From Rhodospirillales bacterium (lineage in GTDB: Bacteria; Pseudomonadota; Alphaproteobacteria; Acetobacterales; Acetobacteraceae), in the NCBI GenBank assembly GCA_025351925.1, contig JANXVC010000232.1, positions 1 through 43,313 on the forward strand: a stretch of DNA of 43,313 nucleotides, written 5' to 3'. Shown in pieces: positions 7,859 through 15,568 of this stretch. Made by a program: the position numbers and the translations under genes. The notes under the pieces were generated by a model. It made no database searches. It was not told the origin of the DNA and saw only the letters and a list, made by a program, of their open reading frames with translations. The first letter of the stretch is position 1. Each line of letters opens with the position of its first letter.

Positions 7859-8754
7859 GCACGACCACTCTCGCCGGCGTGCCCGGTGTCCGCGCGGCAC
7901 GGCGTCCGGGACGGCTGGCGCGGGACCGCAAATGGGCGCTGTGGGGCAGCTACGCGGCGCTGAGCGTGTTCGTCGTGTTCTTCCTGATCCCGCCGTTCCA
8001 CATGCTGGTCACGAGCTTCAAGGGCTCGGCCGAGGTCTCCAGCATGGTGGGCAACCCGTGGCTGGTGACGCACCCGACGCTCGCGAACTACATCGAGCTG
8101 CTGCAGGCGCCGAATTTCCGCAGGTTCTTCTGGAACTCCATCAAGGTCACCTCCAGCGTCGTCGTGGTGACGATGTGCATCTCGGTATTGGCGGCGTTCA
8201 GCCTGGCGCGGATGAAGTTCTGGGGCAGCTCCGTGCTGGCGACCGGCATCTTCCTGACCTATCTTGTGCCCGAGAGCCTGCTGTTCATCCCGCTGTTCCA
8301 GATCGTCAGCGCGCTCGGCCTCACCAACAATGCCTGGGCCATGGTGCCGCTGTATCTCACGCTGTCGGTGCCGTTCTGCACCTGGATCATGATCGGCTAC
8401 TTCGCCAGCATCCCCAAGGAGCTCGACGAGGCTGCGCTAATCGACGGCGCGTCGTGGATGCAGATGCTGTTCCGCATCTTCATCCCGGTCGCCATGCCCG
8501 GCATCATCGCCGCCACCATCTTCGCCTTCACCGTCGGCTGGGGCACTTTCCTGTATCCGATGGCGTATTTGTACAGCTCGGACCAGATGGTGCTGACCGT
8601 CGGCATCGTCAGCGACCTGATCCGCGCCGACGTGTTCCAGTGGGGCAAGATCATGGCCGGCAGCCTGATGGCGGCGGCGCCCCCGGTGATCATCTACGCG
8701 TTCCTGATGGACTACTACATCGCGGGCCTCACCGCCGGCGCCACGAAGGGGTAG
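7855..8754 (+). CDS. ABC sugar-type permease, MalG/UgpE class
   Basis: The protein has 299 residues and starts at GTG 7855, overlapping the previous stop in GTGA, with an excellent AAGGAGG upstream. About six transmembrane helices are visible (the first is YAALSVFVVFFLIPPFHMLV). The coupling loop ELDEAALIDGASWMQMLFRI followed by FIPVAMPG is the EAA motif. Together with the preceding permease it forms the membrane channel of a carbohydrate-uptake-1 type importer. The operon ends here. An ATPase of the MsmK/UgpC type shared between several importers is common and would explain its absence. The frame is open upstream to 7027, but only as an overlap with the first permease. Confidence 0.93.
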   Translation: MSTTTLAGVPGVRAARRPGRLARDRKWALWGSYAALSVFVVFFLIPPFHMLVTSFKGSAEVSSMVGNPWLVTHPTLANYIELLQAPNFRRFFWNSIKVTSSVVVVTMCISVLAAFSLARMKFWGSSVLATGIFLTYLVPESLLFIPLFQIVSALGLTNNAWAMVPLYLTLSVPFCTWIMIGYFASIPKELDEAALIDGASWMQMLFRIFIPVAMPGIIAATIFAFTVGWGTFLYPMAYLYSSDQMVLTVGIVSDLIRADVFQWGKIMAGSLMAAAPPVIIYAFLMDYYIAGLTAGATKG

Positions 8755-8855
8755 CGTAGCGCTGTTCGGGCCACACTTGGCGAGCAATGTGCTGGCCGCC
8801 AGGGAACGCGCATGAGCTTCAAACGCTGCAGCCGGCGTTGATGGAGCAAAACACT

Positions 8856-9077
8856 ATGATTCGTGCAGTTATTACTTCCGTTGTAATCGGCCTGGCGGCC
8901 ACCGCATGCAGCGCGCCGCCAGAACAGCGCCCGGCAATCGACCCCGCACTGGAAAGCGGCGTCACATCGTCGAATGGCGGCGGACAGCGTACGACCGGCG
9001 CCATTCCCAACCTCGACATCGGGGCAGGCGGCGCGACCAGGTCGGGCGTGCCCAGCAGCCGCGGCAACGCCTATTAA
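8856..9077 (+). CDS. Small predicted lipoprotein
   Basis: This 73-residue protein begins MIRAVITSVVIGLAATAC, a short signal peptide ending in a lipobox-like ATAC, so Cys18 would be lipidated. The mature part is hydrophilic, rich in Gly, Ser and Thr, with no recognisable domain (ends SRGNAY). GGAGC lies 9 bases before the ATG. An in-frame ATG at 8841 is less likely because it would put a charged stretch before the signal. The function is unknown. A weak GGAAC-N16-CGCT sequence at 8803-8827 resembles a general-stress promoter but has a mismatch in the -10 element. Confidence 0.6.
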   Translation: MIRAVITSVVIGLAATACSAPPEQRPAIDPALESGVTSSNGGGQRTTGAIPNLDIGAGGATRSGVPSSRGNAY

Positions 9078-9243
9078 CGTCGGTTGAACAAAGACCCGAC
9101 CCTTTGCCGAGCGAAGGGCCGGTACTTTCATGAGCCGGATGGCCGAATGTAAACGGCTCTAACCCGTGCGCAGCCTGGTGCCCCGGACCAGCAGCCGTAT
9201 TCCACCCCGCAGGCGCTCTCGCGCCATTTCACGCTGGCGCCAT

Positions 9244-9268
9244 GGAACCGGTGGCGTGCCAGGTGGTT
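9244..9268 (+). promoter_or_regulatory. Candidate EcfG (general stress sigma) promoter
   Basis: GGAAC at 9244-9248 is followed after 17 bases by GTT at 9266-9268. The alphaproteobacterial EcfG/SigT consensus is GGAAC, 16-17 bases, then cGTT. Here the base before GTT is G rather than C. It lies 60 bases upstream of a CsbD-like gene, a typical general-stress target. Assigned by eye from the consensus. Confidence 0.55.
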
Positions 9269-9327
9269 AGGGGGGCTAACATCGGATCGGATTCCCTGGT
9301 CCGGCGTGCAACTGGAGGAGAGCAGTT

Positions 9328-9609
9328 ATGGACGAAGATCGCATCAAGGGCAGCGCCACCGACATCGGCGGCAAGATCAAGGACACTGCCGGCAGCTTGC
9401 TGGGCGACAGCAAACTCCAGGCTGAAGGCAAGGCAAACCAGGCGAGCGGCCAGATGCAGAATGCGTATGGTTCCGCCAAAGACACGGCGCGTGAAGCCGC
9501 GGACACGCTGGGTGAACAGGTTGACAGCCTACTGCATGAGCGGCCGATGGTGGCCCTGCTTGGCGCGGTAGGCGTCGGCTACGTGCTCGCCCGGCTCATG
9601 CACCGCTAA
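9328..9609 (+). CDS. CsbD-like stress protein with C-terminal membrane anchor
   Basis: The protein has 93 residues. Residues 1-50 follow the CsbD-like pattern (MDEDRIKGSATDIGGKIKD, then KLQAEGKANQASGQMQ). Residues 50-72 form an amphipathic helix. Residues ~72-93 (ERPMVALLGAVGVGYVLARL) look like the single glycine-zipper anchor of DUF883/ElaB-type proteins. CsbD proteins are small, abundant under general stress and of unknown biochemistry. The tail suggests attachment to the inner membrane, unlike the soluble standard CsbD. GGAGGAGAG precedes the ATG. The membrane-protein gene that follows starts 13 bases after the stop, so the two are probably co-transcribed. Confidence 0.85.
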   Translation: MDEDRIKGSATDIGGKIKDTAGSLLGDSKLQAEGKANQASGQMQNAYGSAKDTAREAADTLGEQVDSLLHERPMVALLGAVGVGYVLARLMHR

Positions 9610-9622
9610 GGGAAATCAGATC

Positions 9623-10528
9623 ATGGCGCTTATTCCCACCTATCCCGCCATGTCTGGATCAGCGGTCGATGCCGTCGTGCCGGACGATCAGCGTACCCGG
9701 ATGCGCAACCTCGTGTCGTGGGGCGCGATTTTCGCTGGAGTTGCGGCGGCGCTCGTCGTGCAGCTGCTGCTGAACATCCTCGGCCTTGGCATCGGCGCGT
9801 CGTCGCTTGACGCGATGAACACTGGCGACAACCCCTCCGCCTCCGGTTTCTCGCTGACGGCGGGCATCTGGTGGACGGTGTCCGGCATCGTCGCGTCTTT
9901 TGTCGGCGGCGTCGTCGCCGGGCGGCTGTGCGGCACGTCGGACAACAACACTGCGCGCTGGCATGGTTTCGTGTCATGGTGCGCGGCGACGCTGGTGATT
10001 TTCTATCTGTTGACCTCGGCGGTCGGCGGCATTATTGGCGGCACGTTCAGCGCGTTGGGCAGCACGCTTGGTGCAGCCGGCAAGGGCGCGGCATCGGCGG
10101 TGTCGGGTGTCGCACAGAACACCAGCGGCGATGCGCTGCAGGCCCAGGTACAGCGTTTAGTGAACCCGGACAGTGCACAGAGTGCACAGGACAACATCGT
10201 GGCGTATGTCCGGGCCAGTGCGAGCGGTGACCAGGCAGCGGCGACCGCTGCGCGCGACAAGGCGGTGGACAGTTTGGCCAAAACGGCGAACATCAGCCCT
10301 GACGAGGCCCGCACTCGGCTGCAGCAGGCTGAGCAGCAGGCGCGGCAAGCCGCGGACCAGGTAAAGCAAAAGGCGCAGCAGGCAGCCGACGCAACCCGCA
10401 AGGGCGTCGCAAGCGCTGGCATTTTCGGCTTCATCGCCCTGGCTCTCGGAGCAGTGGCGGCCTGGCTCGGCGGCGGCATCGGCGCACCTCGCAACGAGGC
10501 GACCGTCCGCACCAGTCGCGGTGTATAA
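9623..10528 (+). CDS. Membrane protein of unknown function, helical periplasmic or cytoplasmic insert
   Basis: This is a 301-residue protein. After a short charged N terminus (DDQRTRMRNLVSWGAIFAGV) come three membrane segments, at about residues 32-55, 75-97 and 112-137. Residues ~165-260 are a polar Ala/Gln/Lys-rich helix (EEC-free, with repeats such as AEQQARQAADQVKQKAQQAA) likely to form a coiled coil or amphipathic helix. A final membrane segment near 265-285 is glycine-rich. Related proteins in Alphaproteobacteria are sometimes called PhnA-like; no phosphonate role is implied. Co-transcription with the CsbD-like gene and a terminator right after it suggest a stress-related envelope role. 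Confidence 0.8.
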   Translation: MALIPTYPAMSGSAVDAVVPDDQRTRMRNLVSWGAIFAGVAAALVVQLLLNILGLGIGASSLDAMNTGDNPSASGFSLTAGIWWTVSGIVASFVGGVVAGRLCGTSDNNTARWHGFVSWCAATLVIFYLLTSAVGGIIGGTFSALGSTLGAAGKGAASAVSGVAQNTSGDALQAQVQRLVNPDSAQSAQDNIVAYVRASASGDQAAATAARDKAVDSLAKTANISPDEARTRLQQAEQQARQAADQVKQKAQQAADATRKGVASAGIFGFIALALGAVAAWLGGGIGAPRNEATVRTSRGV

Positions 10529-10545
10529 AAGCGGCTGTTCTACGG

Positions 10546-10577
10546 TGGCGGCAGGCTTTTAACTAGGCCTGCCGCCA
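10546..10577 (+). terminator. Intrinsic terminator-like hairpin
   Basis: TGGCGGCAGGC (10546-10556) pairs perfectly with GCCTGCCGCCA (10567-10577), an 11-bp stem with a 10-base AT-rich loop. It lies 18 bases after the membrane-protein stop. The U tract is weak (TTGCTATG), so termination may be partial. Confidence 0.7.
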
Positions 10578-10698
10578 TTGCTATGTCCTATAGTTCAGTA
10601 AGGCATCTGACAGACCGGGTTATTCTGGTCGCCAGTTGCCTAGTTACCCCTACGTGCGACAGCATGCCATCGTGTCAGCACAAGCGGGGATCGGAACA

Positions 10699-12120
10699 AT
10701 GACGCCTGACGAGTTCCGTGCCTACGGGCATCGGCTTATCGACCTCATCGCTGACTACCGGGCAACGCTATGCGACCGGCCGGTCATGGCGCCGACCGAA
10801 CCCGGCGCGATCCGCGCTCTGTTGCCCGCAGAGCCGCCGCGTGCCGGAGAGCCATTCGGCCAAATAGTGGACGACCTGGAACGCCTCGTCATGCCGGGGC
10901 TGTCGCATTGGCAGCATCCGCGCTTCTTCGGCTATTTCCCCGCGAATGCGCTGCTGGCCGGGGTGCTCGGCGACCTCGCCAGCACCGGCCTCGGCGTGCT
11001 TGGCCTCTCCTGGCAGTCCAGCCCGGCGCTTACCGAGCTGGAAGAGGTCGTGACCGACTGGATGCGCCAGATGCTTGGGCTGAGCGCCGCGTGGAGCGGT
11101 GTCATCCAGGACACCGCCTCGATCAGCACACTGGTGGCGCTGATCTGCGCGCGCGAACGGGTGACGGGCTACGCGCTGGCTCGCGGCGGCCTGCAGGCGG
11201 AGCGGTCGCCGCTCGCCGTCTATGTCTCCGACCAGAGCCACAGCTCCGTTGACAAGGCGGCGCTGCTGGCGGGCTTTGGCCGCGATACCGTACGCCTCGT
11301 GCCGTGCGACGCCGCCTACGCGATGCGCCCCGACGCGCTGGAGGCGATGATCGTGGCAGACCGCGCGGAGGGGCTGCTGCCGACCGCAATCGTCGCGACG
11401 ACCGGCACGACGGCAACCACGGCGATCGACCCGGTTGCGGGTATCGCCGACGTCGCCGCACGGCACGGCGTTTGGCTGCACGTCGATGCGGCGATGGCCG
11501 GCAGCGCCATGATCCTGCCGGACCTGCGGCATTTATGGGACGGCGTCGAGGGCGCGGACAGCGTCATCATCAACGCGCATAAATGGCTAGGCGCGCCGTT
11601 CGACTGCTCGCTGTACTACGTGCGCGACCCCGGCCACCTGATGCGGGTGATGTCCACCAACCCGAGTTTCCTGCAGAGCGGCGTGGATGACCGGGTGCGC
11701 AACCTGCGCGACTGGGGCATCCCGCTCGGCCGGCGGTTCCGGGCGCTGAAGCTGTGGTTCCTGATCCGCGAGCAGGGCATCGACGGGCTCGCTGCCCGGC
11801 TGCGCCGCGACCTCGACAACGCGGCGTGGCTGGCGAGTGAGGTCGCGGCGACGCCGGGCTGGCGGGTCGTAGCGCCGGTGCCGCTGCAGACGGTGTGCGT
11901 GCGGCACGAGCCAGCGGGTCTCGATGCCGATGCATTGGATGTGCACACGCGGGCTTGGGCCGACCGGGTCAACCGCTCCGGCGCTGCCTATCTGACCCCG
12001 GCGACGATCGATGGGCGCTGGATGGTGCGGGTCTCGATCGGCGCCGAGTCGACGGAACGCGCGGACGTCGCGGCGGTGTGGGCGTCGATGCAGGCAGCGG
12101 CGGAGAAACCGGCCGTCTGA
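10699..12120 (+). CDS. PLP-dependent aromatic-L-amino-acid decarboxylase family protein
   Basis: This 473-residue group II decarboxylase starts MTPDEFRAYGHRLIDLIADY, the standard start of this family. The PLP-binding lysine is Lys295 in NAHKWLGAPFDCS. HVDAAMAG supplies the aspartate that contacts the pyridine nitrogen, and SDQSHSSVDKAALLAG lines the cofactor site. Relatives decarboxylate aromatic amino acids (tryptophan, DOPA, tyrosine) and related substrates, and the exact substrate is not predictable here. An upstream ATG at 10636 adds 21 residues without family similarity. The gene stands alone between a terminator and the GntR gene. Confidence 0.93.
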   Translation: MTPDEFRAYGHRLIDLIADYRATLCDRPVMAPTEPGAIRALLPAEPPRAGEPFGQIVDDLERLVMPGLSHWQHPRFFGYFPANALLAGVLGDLASTGLGVLGLSWQSSPALTELEEVVTDWMRQMLGLSAAWSGVIQDTASISTLVALICARERVTGYALARGGLQAERSPLAVYVSDQSHSSVDKAALLAGFGRDTVRLVPCDAAYAMRPDALEAMIVADRAEGLLPTAIVATTGTTATTAIDPVAGIADVAARHGVWLHVDAAMAGSAMILPDLRHLWDGVEGADSVIINAHKWLGAPFDCSLYYVRDPGHLMRVMSTNPSFLQSGVDDRVRNLRDWGIPLGRRFRALKLWFLIREQGIDGLAARLRRDLDNAAWLASEVAATPGWRVVAPVPLQTVCVRHEPAGLDADALDVHTRAWADRVNRSGAAYLTPATIDGRWMVRVSIGAESTERADVAAVWASMQAAAEKPAV

Positions 12121-12204
12121 GCCGCGGCGGTGTTCGCAATGGCCAGGGATTGTGGCACACATCCCGGCTCGCATTCCGCCCAGCTTACATATCGAAAGGC
12201 CGTC

Positions 12205-12888
12205 GTGGCGATCGAACCCGTCTCCAGTGCCCCTATCCTCGTCGATGTCGTCTATCAGCGGCTGATGGCGGCGATCATCGACTGCACCCTGCTGCCGGGT
12301 CAGCGCATCGTGCAGGCCGATATGGCGGCGAGCCTTGGCGTGTCCCGCGCGCCGGTCAGCCACGCGCTGCAGCTGCTGAAGCACCAGGGATTGCTGCAGG
12401 AGTCTGGCAAAAAGGGGCTGGAGGTGGCGCCGATCGACCCGGACCGGGTGCGCGACCTCTATCAGGTGCGGGCGGCGCTGGATGGGCTGGCAGCACGGAT
12501 GGCGGCGGAGCGCTATGGCGCGGGCAAGATCAGTGAGGCGGAGATCGCCGTGCTGCGCGAGGCATTTGCCGCTGGGTCGCGTCTCGGCGAGGCGACGGCG
12601 ATGTCGCAGCGCGTGCAGGCCGACATCGACTTTCATCGGGCGATCTACCGGATTTCCGGCAATGCGCTGATTGTCGAGGCGCTCAACCCGCTGTGGCCGC
12701 ACATGCAGCGGGCGATGGTGCTGGTGCTGGAGGCCGGACCGCTGCGCAAGCGGGCGTGGCGCGAGCACCGGCAGATCATGGAGAACATCTTGGACGGGGA
12801 GCCGGAGGCAAGCGCTGCGGCGGCTAGTGCGCATGCGACGGAGGCGGGAGTACACACCGATAGGCGGTTGCGCGAGCGGGGTGGGTGA
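12205..12888 (+). CDS. GntR-family transcriptional regulator, FCD (FadR-like) subfamily
   Basis: The protein has about 227 residues. The N-terminal winged helix (VYQRLMAAIIDCTLLPGQRI, then ASLGVSRAPVSHALQLLKHQ) is the GntR DNA-binding domain. The remainder is an all-helical FCD effector domain with metal-binding type histidines (ADIDFHRAIYRISGN, and REHRQIMENIL). FCD regulators commonly respond to organic-acid intermediates of the pathway they control. GTG at 12205 is chosen because AAAGG lies 6 bases upstream and the family pattern begins there. In-frame ATGs at 12130 and 12139 lack a ribosome site. The following intergenic palindrome is its probable operator. Confidence 0.88.
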   Translation: MAIEPVSSAPILVDVVYQRLMAAIIDCTLLPGQRIVQADMAASLGVSRAPVSHALQLLKHQGLLQESGKKGLEVAPIDPDRVRDLYQVRAALDGLAARMAAERYGAGKISEAEIAVLREAFAAGSRLGEATAMSQRVQADIDFHRAIYRISGNALIVEALNPLWPHMQRAMVLVLEAGPLRKRAWREHRQIMENILDGEPEASAAAASAHATEAGVHTDRRLRERGG

Positions 12889-12901
12889 CCCACAGAAATT
12901 G

Positions 12902-12938
12902 TTGACATGGAAAATGGAATTCGGTATTCCGTTTTCCA
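12902..12938 (+). promoter_or_regulatory. Sigma-70 promoter with embedded palindromic operator
   Basis: TTGACA at 12902-12907, a 17-base spacer and TATTCC at 12925-12930 form a good -35 and a fair -10. From 12908 to 12938 lies a near-perfect palindrome. Arms TGGAAAATGGAAT and ATTCCGTTTTCCA match at 12 of 13 positions around a 5-base centre. A repressor bound here would cover the spacer and -10 element. The nearest candidate is the GntR-type protein encoded just upstream, and the first controlled gene is the Rieske oxygenase at 13002. Confidence 0.8.
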
Positions 12939-13001
12939 GCTTGGCGCATCGTTGAGGCCCACGAGCATGAATTGCCAGGGCAAGTTTAGGGAGGAAACGT
13001 C

Positions 13002-14561
13002 GTGGATACGCACCAGCCCAAGGTCGAACCGACGCCGGAAACCGCGCGCCCTGCAACACCGGAAAAAGCCGCAAAAAAGCACCTGCAGCCCTATAGCGGC
13101 TACTACTCCAGCGGCGTGCCTGCGCATGATCCGGAGCTGACGGAGACCGGGCCGCGCACGCCGATGGGCGAATACATGCGCGCGTTCTGGCACCCGGTCT
13201 GCATGTCGATCGAGCTGACGGACACGCCGCGCTACCTGAAAATCATGGGCGAGGAGTTGGTGGCGTTCCGCGATAAAAGCGGTCAGGTCGGCCTGCTGCA
13301 TGCGCATTGCGTGCACCGCGGCGCGTCGCTCGAGTATGGCGCCATCCAGGAACGCGGCATCATGTGCTGCTACCATGGCATGGTGTTCGACGTGGATGGC
13401 ACCTGCCTGAAGGCGCCGTATCCCAAGGGCGAGGAGAAGGAGGCCGAGCGGTTCGCCGGCTCGATCCGCCAGGGCGCCTACAAGGCGTTCGAGCGCAGCG
13501 GCCTGGTGTTCGCCTACATGGGCCCGCCGGAGAAGGAGCCGCCGTTTCCCGAATGGGAAGAGAACTTCACCGTCGCACCCGGCGACGAGCTGGTGGCATA
13601 CAGCAATTTCCAGCACTGCAACTGGCTGCAGGTGCAGGACAACTCGGCCGACAACTATCACACGATGGCGCTGCACGCCGGCAAGAACGTGGTCGATGGG
13701 CACTACCAGGGCACCACGTTTGACGAGGTCGGCGCGGCGTCGATGGAGGTGCCGCCCGATATGCAGTTCGTGCCGATCCACCAGGGGCGCGGGCTCGCCT
13801 GCGCCGGAGCGCGGCGGGTCAATCAGGACCGGCTGTTTATCCGTGTGCAGCATCAGGCGCTGCCGAATTTGAGCCTGCACGCCTATACTTCGGAGGACGG
13901 CTCGGCGCGGAAGCATTTCAGCCGGCTGAACATCATCCGCTGGACCGTCCCGGTGGATGACGAGAACAGCAAGATGATCGGCTGGCGGGTGATGGGGCCG
14001 GGCATCGACACGCGCGGCGTGGACGACAAGTCGATGGTGGGCTACGAGACGATCGACTTCCTGGAGGGCCAAGTGGCGATGCGGCGGCCGGAGCGGTTCG
14101 GCAAGTACAAGCTTGAAGACCTGCCGCCGATCCCGCCGAACCACCGGGAGCGCGCCAACTACAAGGAGGCGCAGTATGCGCCGGGCGACTATGAGGCGAT
14201 CATCAGCCAGCGGCCGATCGCGGTGCACGCGCTGGAGAATCCGACCAAGTTCGACGCTGGGTTGTACATGTTCCGCAAGATGCTGCGGGACGCGCTGCGC
14301 GGGTCGAACCCGATGGCGTCGGGCGAGAACTACGCCGAGTGGCTGCGCAGCGCCGGCGGGGCGCCGAACACCTACTGCTCCGGCAACGTACTGGAGATAC
14401 GCGAGGGCGCCACGGTCGAGGAGGAGGTTGCGCTGCGCCGCAGGGTCACGAAGCAGATCGTGGCGCTGCTGACCGAGAGCGACGCGATGCGCGGCGAGCA
14501 ACGGACCGCATTCGTGCGCAATGGTCTGGATGCGATCGAGAAATCCGTGCAGCGGGCCTGA
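13002..14561 (+). CDS. Rieske non-heme iron oxygenase, large (alpha) subunit
   Basis: The protein has 519 residues and starts at GTG 13002 with GGGAGGAAA just upstream. The Rieske [2Fe-2S] site is complete: Cys103-x-His105 (CVHRG) and Cys122-x2-His125 (CCYHGMVFD). The mononuclear iron site is Asp217, His220 and His225 in DNYHTMALHAG. The layout is that of phthalate-dioxygenase/vanillate-demethylase type single-subunit oxygenases, but the C terminus is longer than usual for that group (about 350-450 residues). It would hydroxylate or O-demethylate an aromatic or similar substrate using electrons from the next gene product. No beta subunit is present. The substrate is unknown. Confidence 0.92.
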   Translation: MDTHQPKVEPTPETARPATPEKAAKKHLQPYSGYYSSGVPAHDPELTETGPRTPMGEYMRAFWHPVCMSIELTDTPRYLKIMGEELVAFRDKSGQVGLLHAHCVHRGASLEYGAIQERGIMCCYHGMVFDVDGTCLKAPYPKGEEKEAERFAGSIRQGAYKAFERSGLVFAYMGPPEKEPPFPEWEENFTVAPGDELVAYSNFQHCNWLQVQDNSADNYHTMALHAGKNVVDGHYQGTTFDEVGAASMEVPPDMQFVPIHQGRGLACAGARRVNQDRLFIRVQHQALPNLSLHAYTSEDGSARKHFSRLNIIRWTVPVDDENSKMIGWRVMGPGIDTRGVDDKSMVGYETIDFLEGQVAMRRPERFGKYKLEDLPPIPPNHRERANYKEAQYAPGDYEAIISQRPIAVHALENPTKFDAGLYMFRKMLRDALRGSNPMASGENYAEWLRSAGGAPNTYCSGNVLEIREGATVEEEVALRRRVTKQIVALLTESDAMRGEQRTAFVRNGLDAIEKSVQRA

Positions 14562-14574
14562 GCCAGACGAGACC

Positions 14575-15531
14575 ATGACGATGCTGTCGCTGCTGGTCCG
14601 CCAGATACGGTTCGAGGCCATCGGCGTGAACTCCTACGAACTGGTCGATCCCGCGGGCGCCGACCTGCCCGCGGTGACGGCCGGTACGCACATTGATCTT
14701 ATGCTGGGCGACGGGATCGTGCGGCAATACTCGCTGTGCAACGACCCAGCTGAGCGCCATCGCTACGTGATCGCGGTGCTGCTGGAGGGACAGGGCAAGG
14801 GCGGTTCCCGCCGATTGCATGAGACGCTGCACGTGCAGGACCAGGTGTCGGTCAGTCTGCCGCGCAACAACTTTGCCCTTGCAAACGGGGCCAGCCAGCA
14901 CGTGCTGATCGGCGGCGGCATCGGTATTACGCCGCTCAAAGCCATGGCGCACGCGCTGGCGTCCCGCGGTGCGGAGTTCGAGCTGCACTACTGCGCGAAG
15001 AGCCCCGGGCACGCGAGTTTTCGAAACGAGCTGGCCGGGCTTGGCGTCGAAGGGCGAGTAGCGTTCCACTATGACGGCGGCGACCCGGCGAATGGATTGG
15101 ACATCGCGGCATTGCTGCGCGGCCGTGCGGCGGATTCGCACGTCTATTACTGCGGACCACGTGGTTTCATGGCCGCCTGTGCGGCTGCGACCGCTGACTG
15201 GCCCGCCGGCACCGTGCATTGCGAGCACTTCAAGGCACCCGAACCGGAGCGGGCTGTAGTCCAAGGCACCGAGGCATCGATGGTGCAGATTTCCAGCACC
15301 GGCCTGCGCCTCGAAATTCCCGCTGGCCGCAGCATGGTGGACGTGCTGAACGACGCTGGCCTTGAAGTCGAGACGTCGTGCGTGTCCGGCCTCTGCGGAT
15401 CCTGCAAGGTGCGCTACCTCTCGGGCGAGGTGGACCACCAAGATTTCATTTTATCCGAGGACGAACGGACAGAATACCTGACCACCTGCGTCTCGCGCGC
15501 CAAGGGGCCCGTGCTGGTGCTCGACCTTTGA
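14575..15531 (+). CDS. Oxygenase reductase (phthalate/vanillate type: flavin, NAD and [2Fe-2S] domains)
   Basis: This 318-residue protein carries three domains in order. The flavin-binding barrel has RQYSLCND (residues ~45-52). The NAD(P) domain has IGGGIGITPLKAM and CGPRGFMAA. A C-terminal plant-type ferredoxin has Cys269, Cys274 and Cys277 (CVSGLCGSCKVRY) and Cys305 (TTCVSRA). It passes electrons from NAD(P)H to the Rieske oxygenase encoded 13 bases upstream. An ATG further upstream at 14521 would overlap the oxygenase gene and lacks family similarity. The phthalate-dioxygenase-reductase order fits a two-component, class IA-type oxygenase. Confidence 0.94.
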   Translation: MTMLSLLVRQIRFEAIGVNSYELVDPAGADLPAVTAGTHIDLMLGDGIVRQYSLCNDPAERHRYVIAVLLEGQGKGGSRRLHETLHVQDQVSVSLPRNNFALANGASQHVLIGGGIGITPLKAMAHALASRGAEFELHYCAKSPGHASFRNELAGLGVEGRVAFHYDGGDPANGLDIAALLRGRAADSHVYYCGPRGFMAACAAATADWPAGTVHCEHFKAPEPERAVVQGTEASMVQISSTGLRLEIPAGRSMVDVLNDAGLEVETSCVSGLCGSCKVRYLSGEVDHQDFILSEDERTEYLTTCVSRAKGPVLVLDL

Positions 15532-15568
15532 ACCCCCGGCCGAATAATCGTCAACCAGGAGAGCCGTC

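Noticed and set aside
12645-14621. 658-codon minus-strand open frame opposite the Rieske oxygenase and GntR end
   Set aside because: It is the antisense of two clearly recognised genes and their promoter, and has no domain signature.
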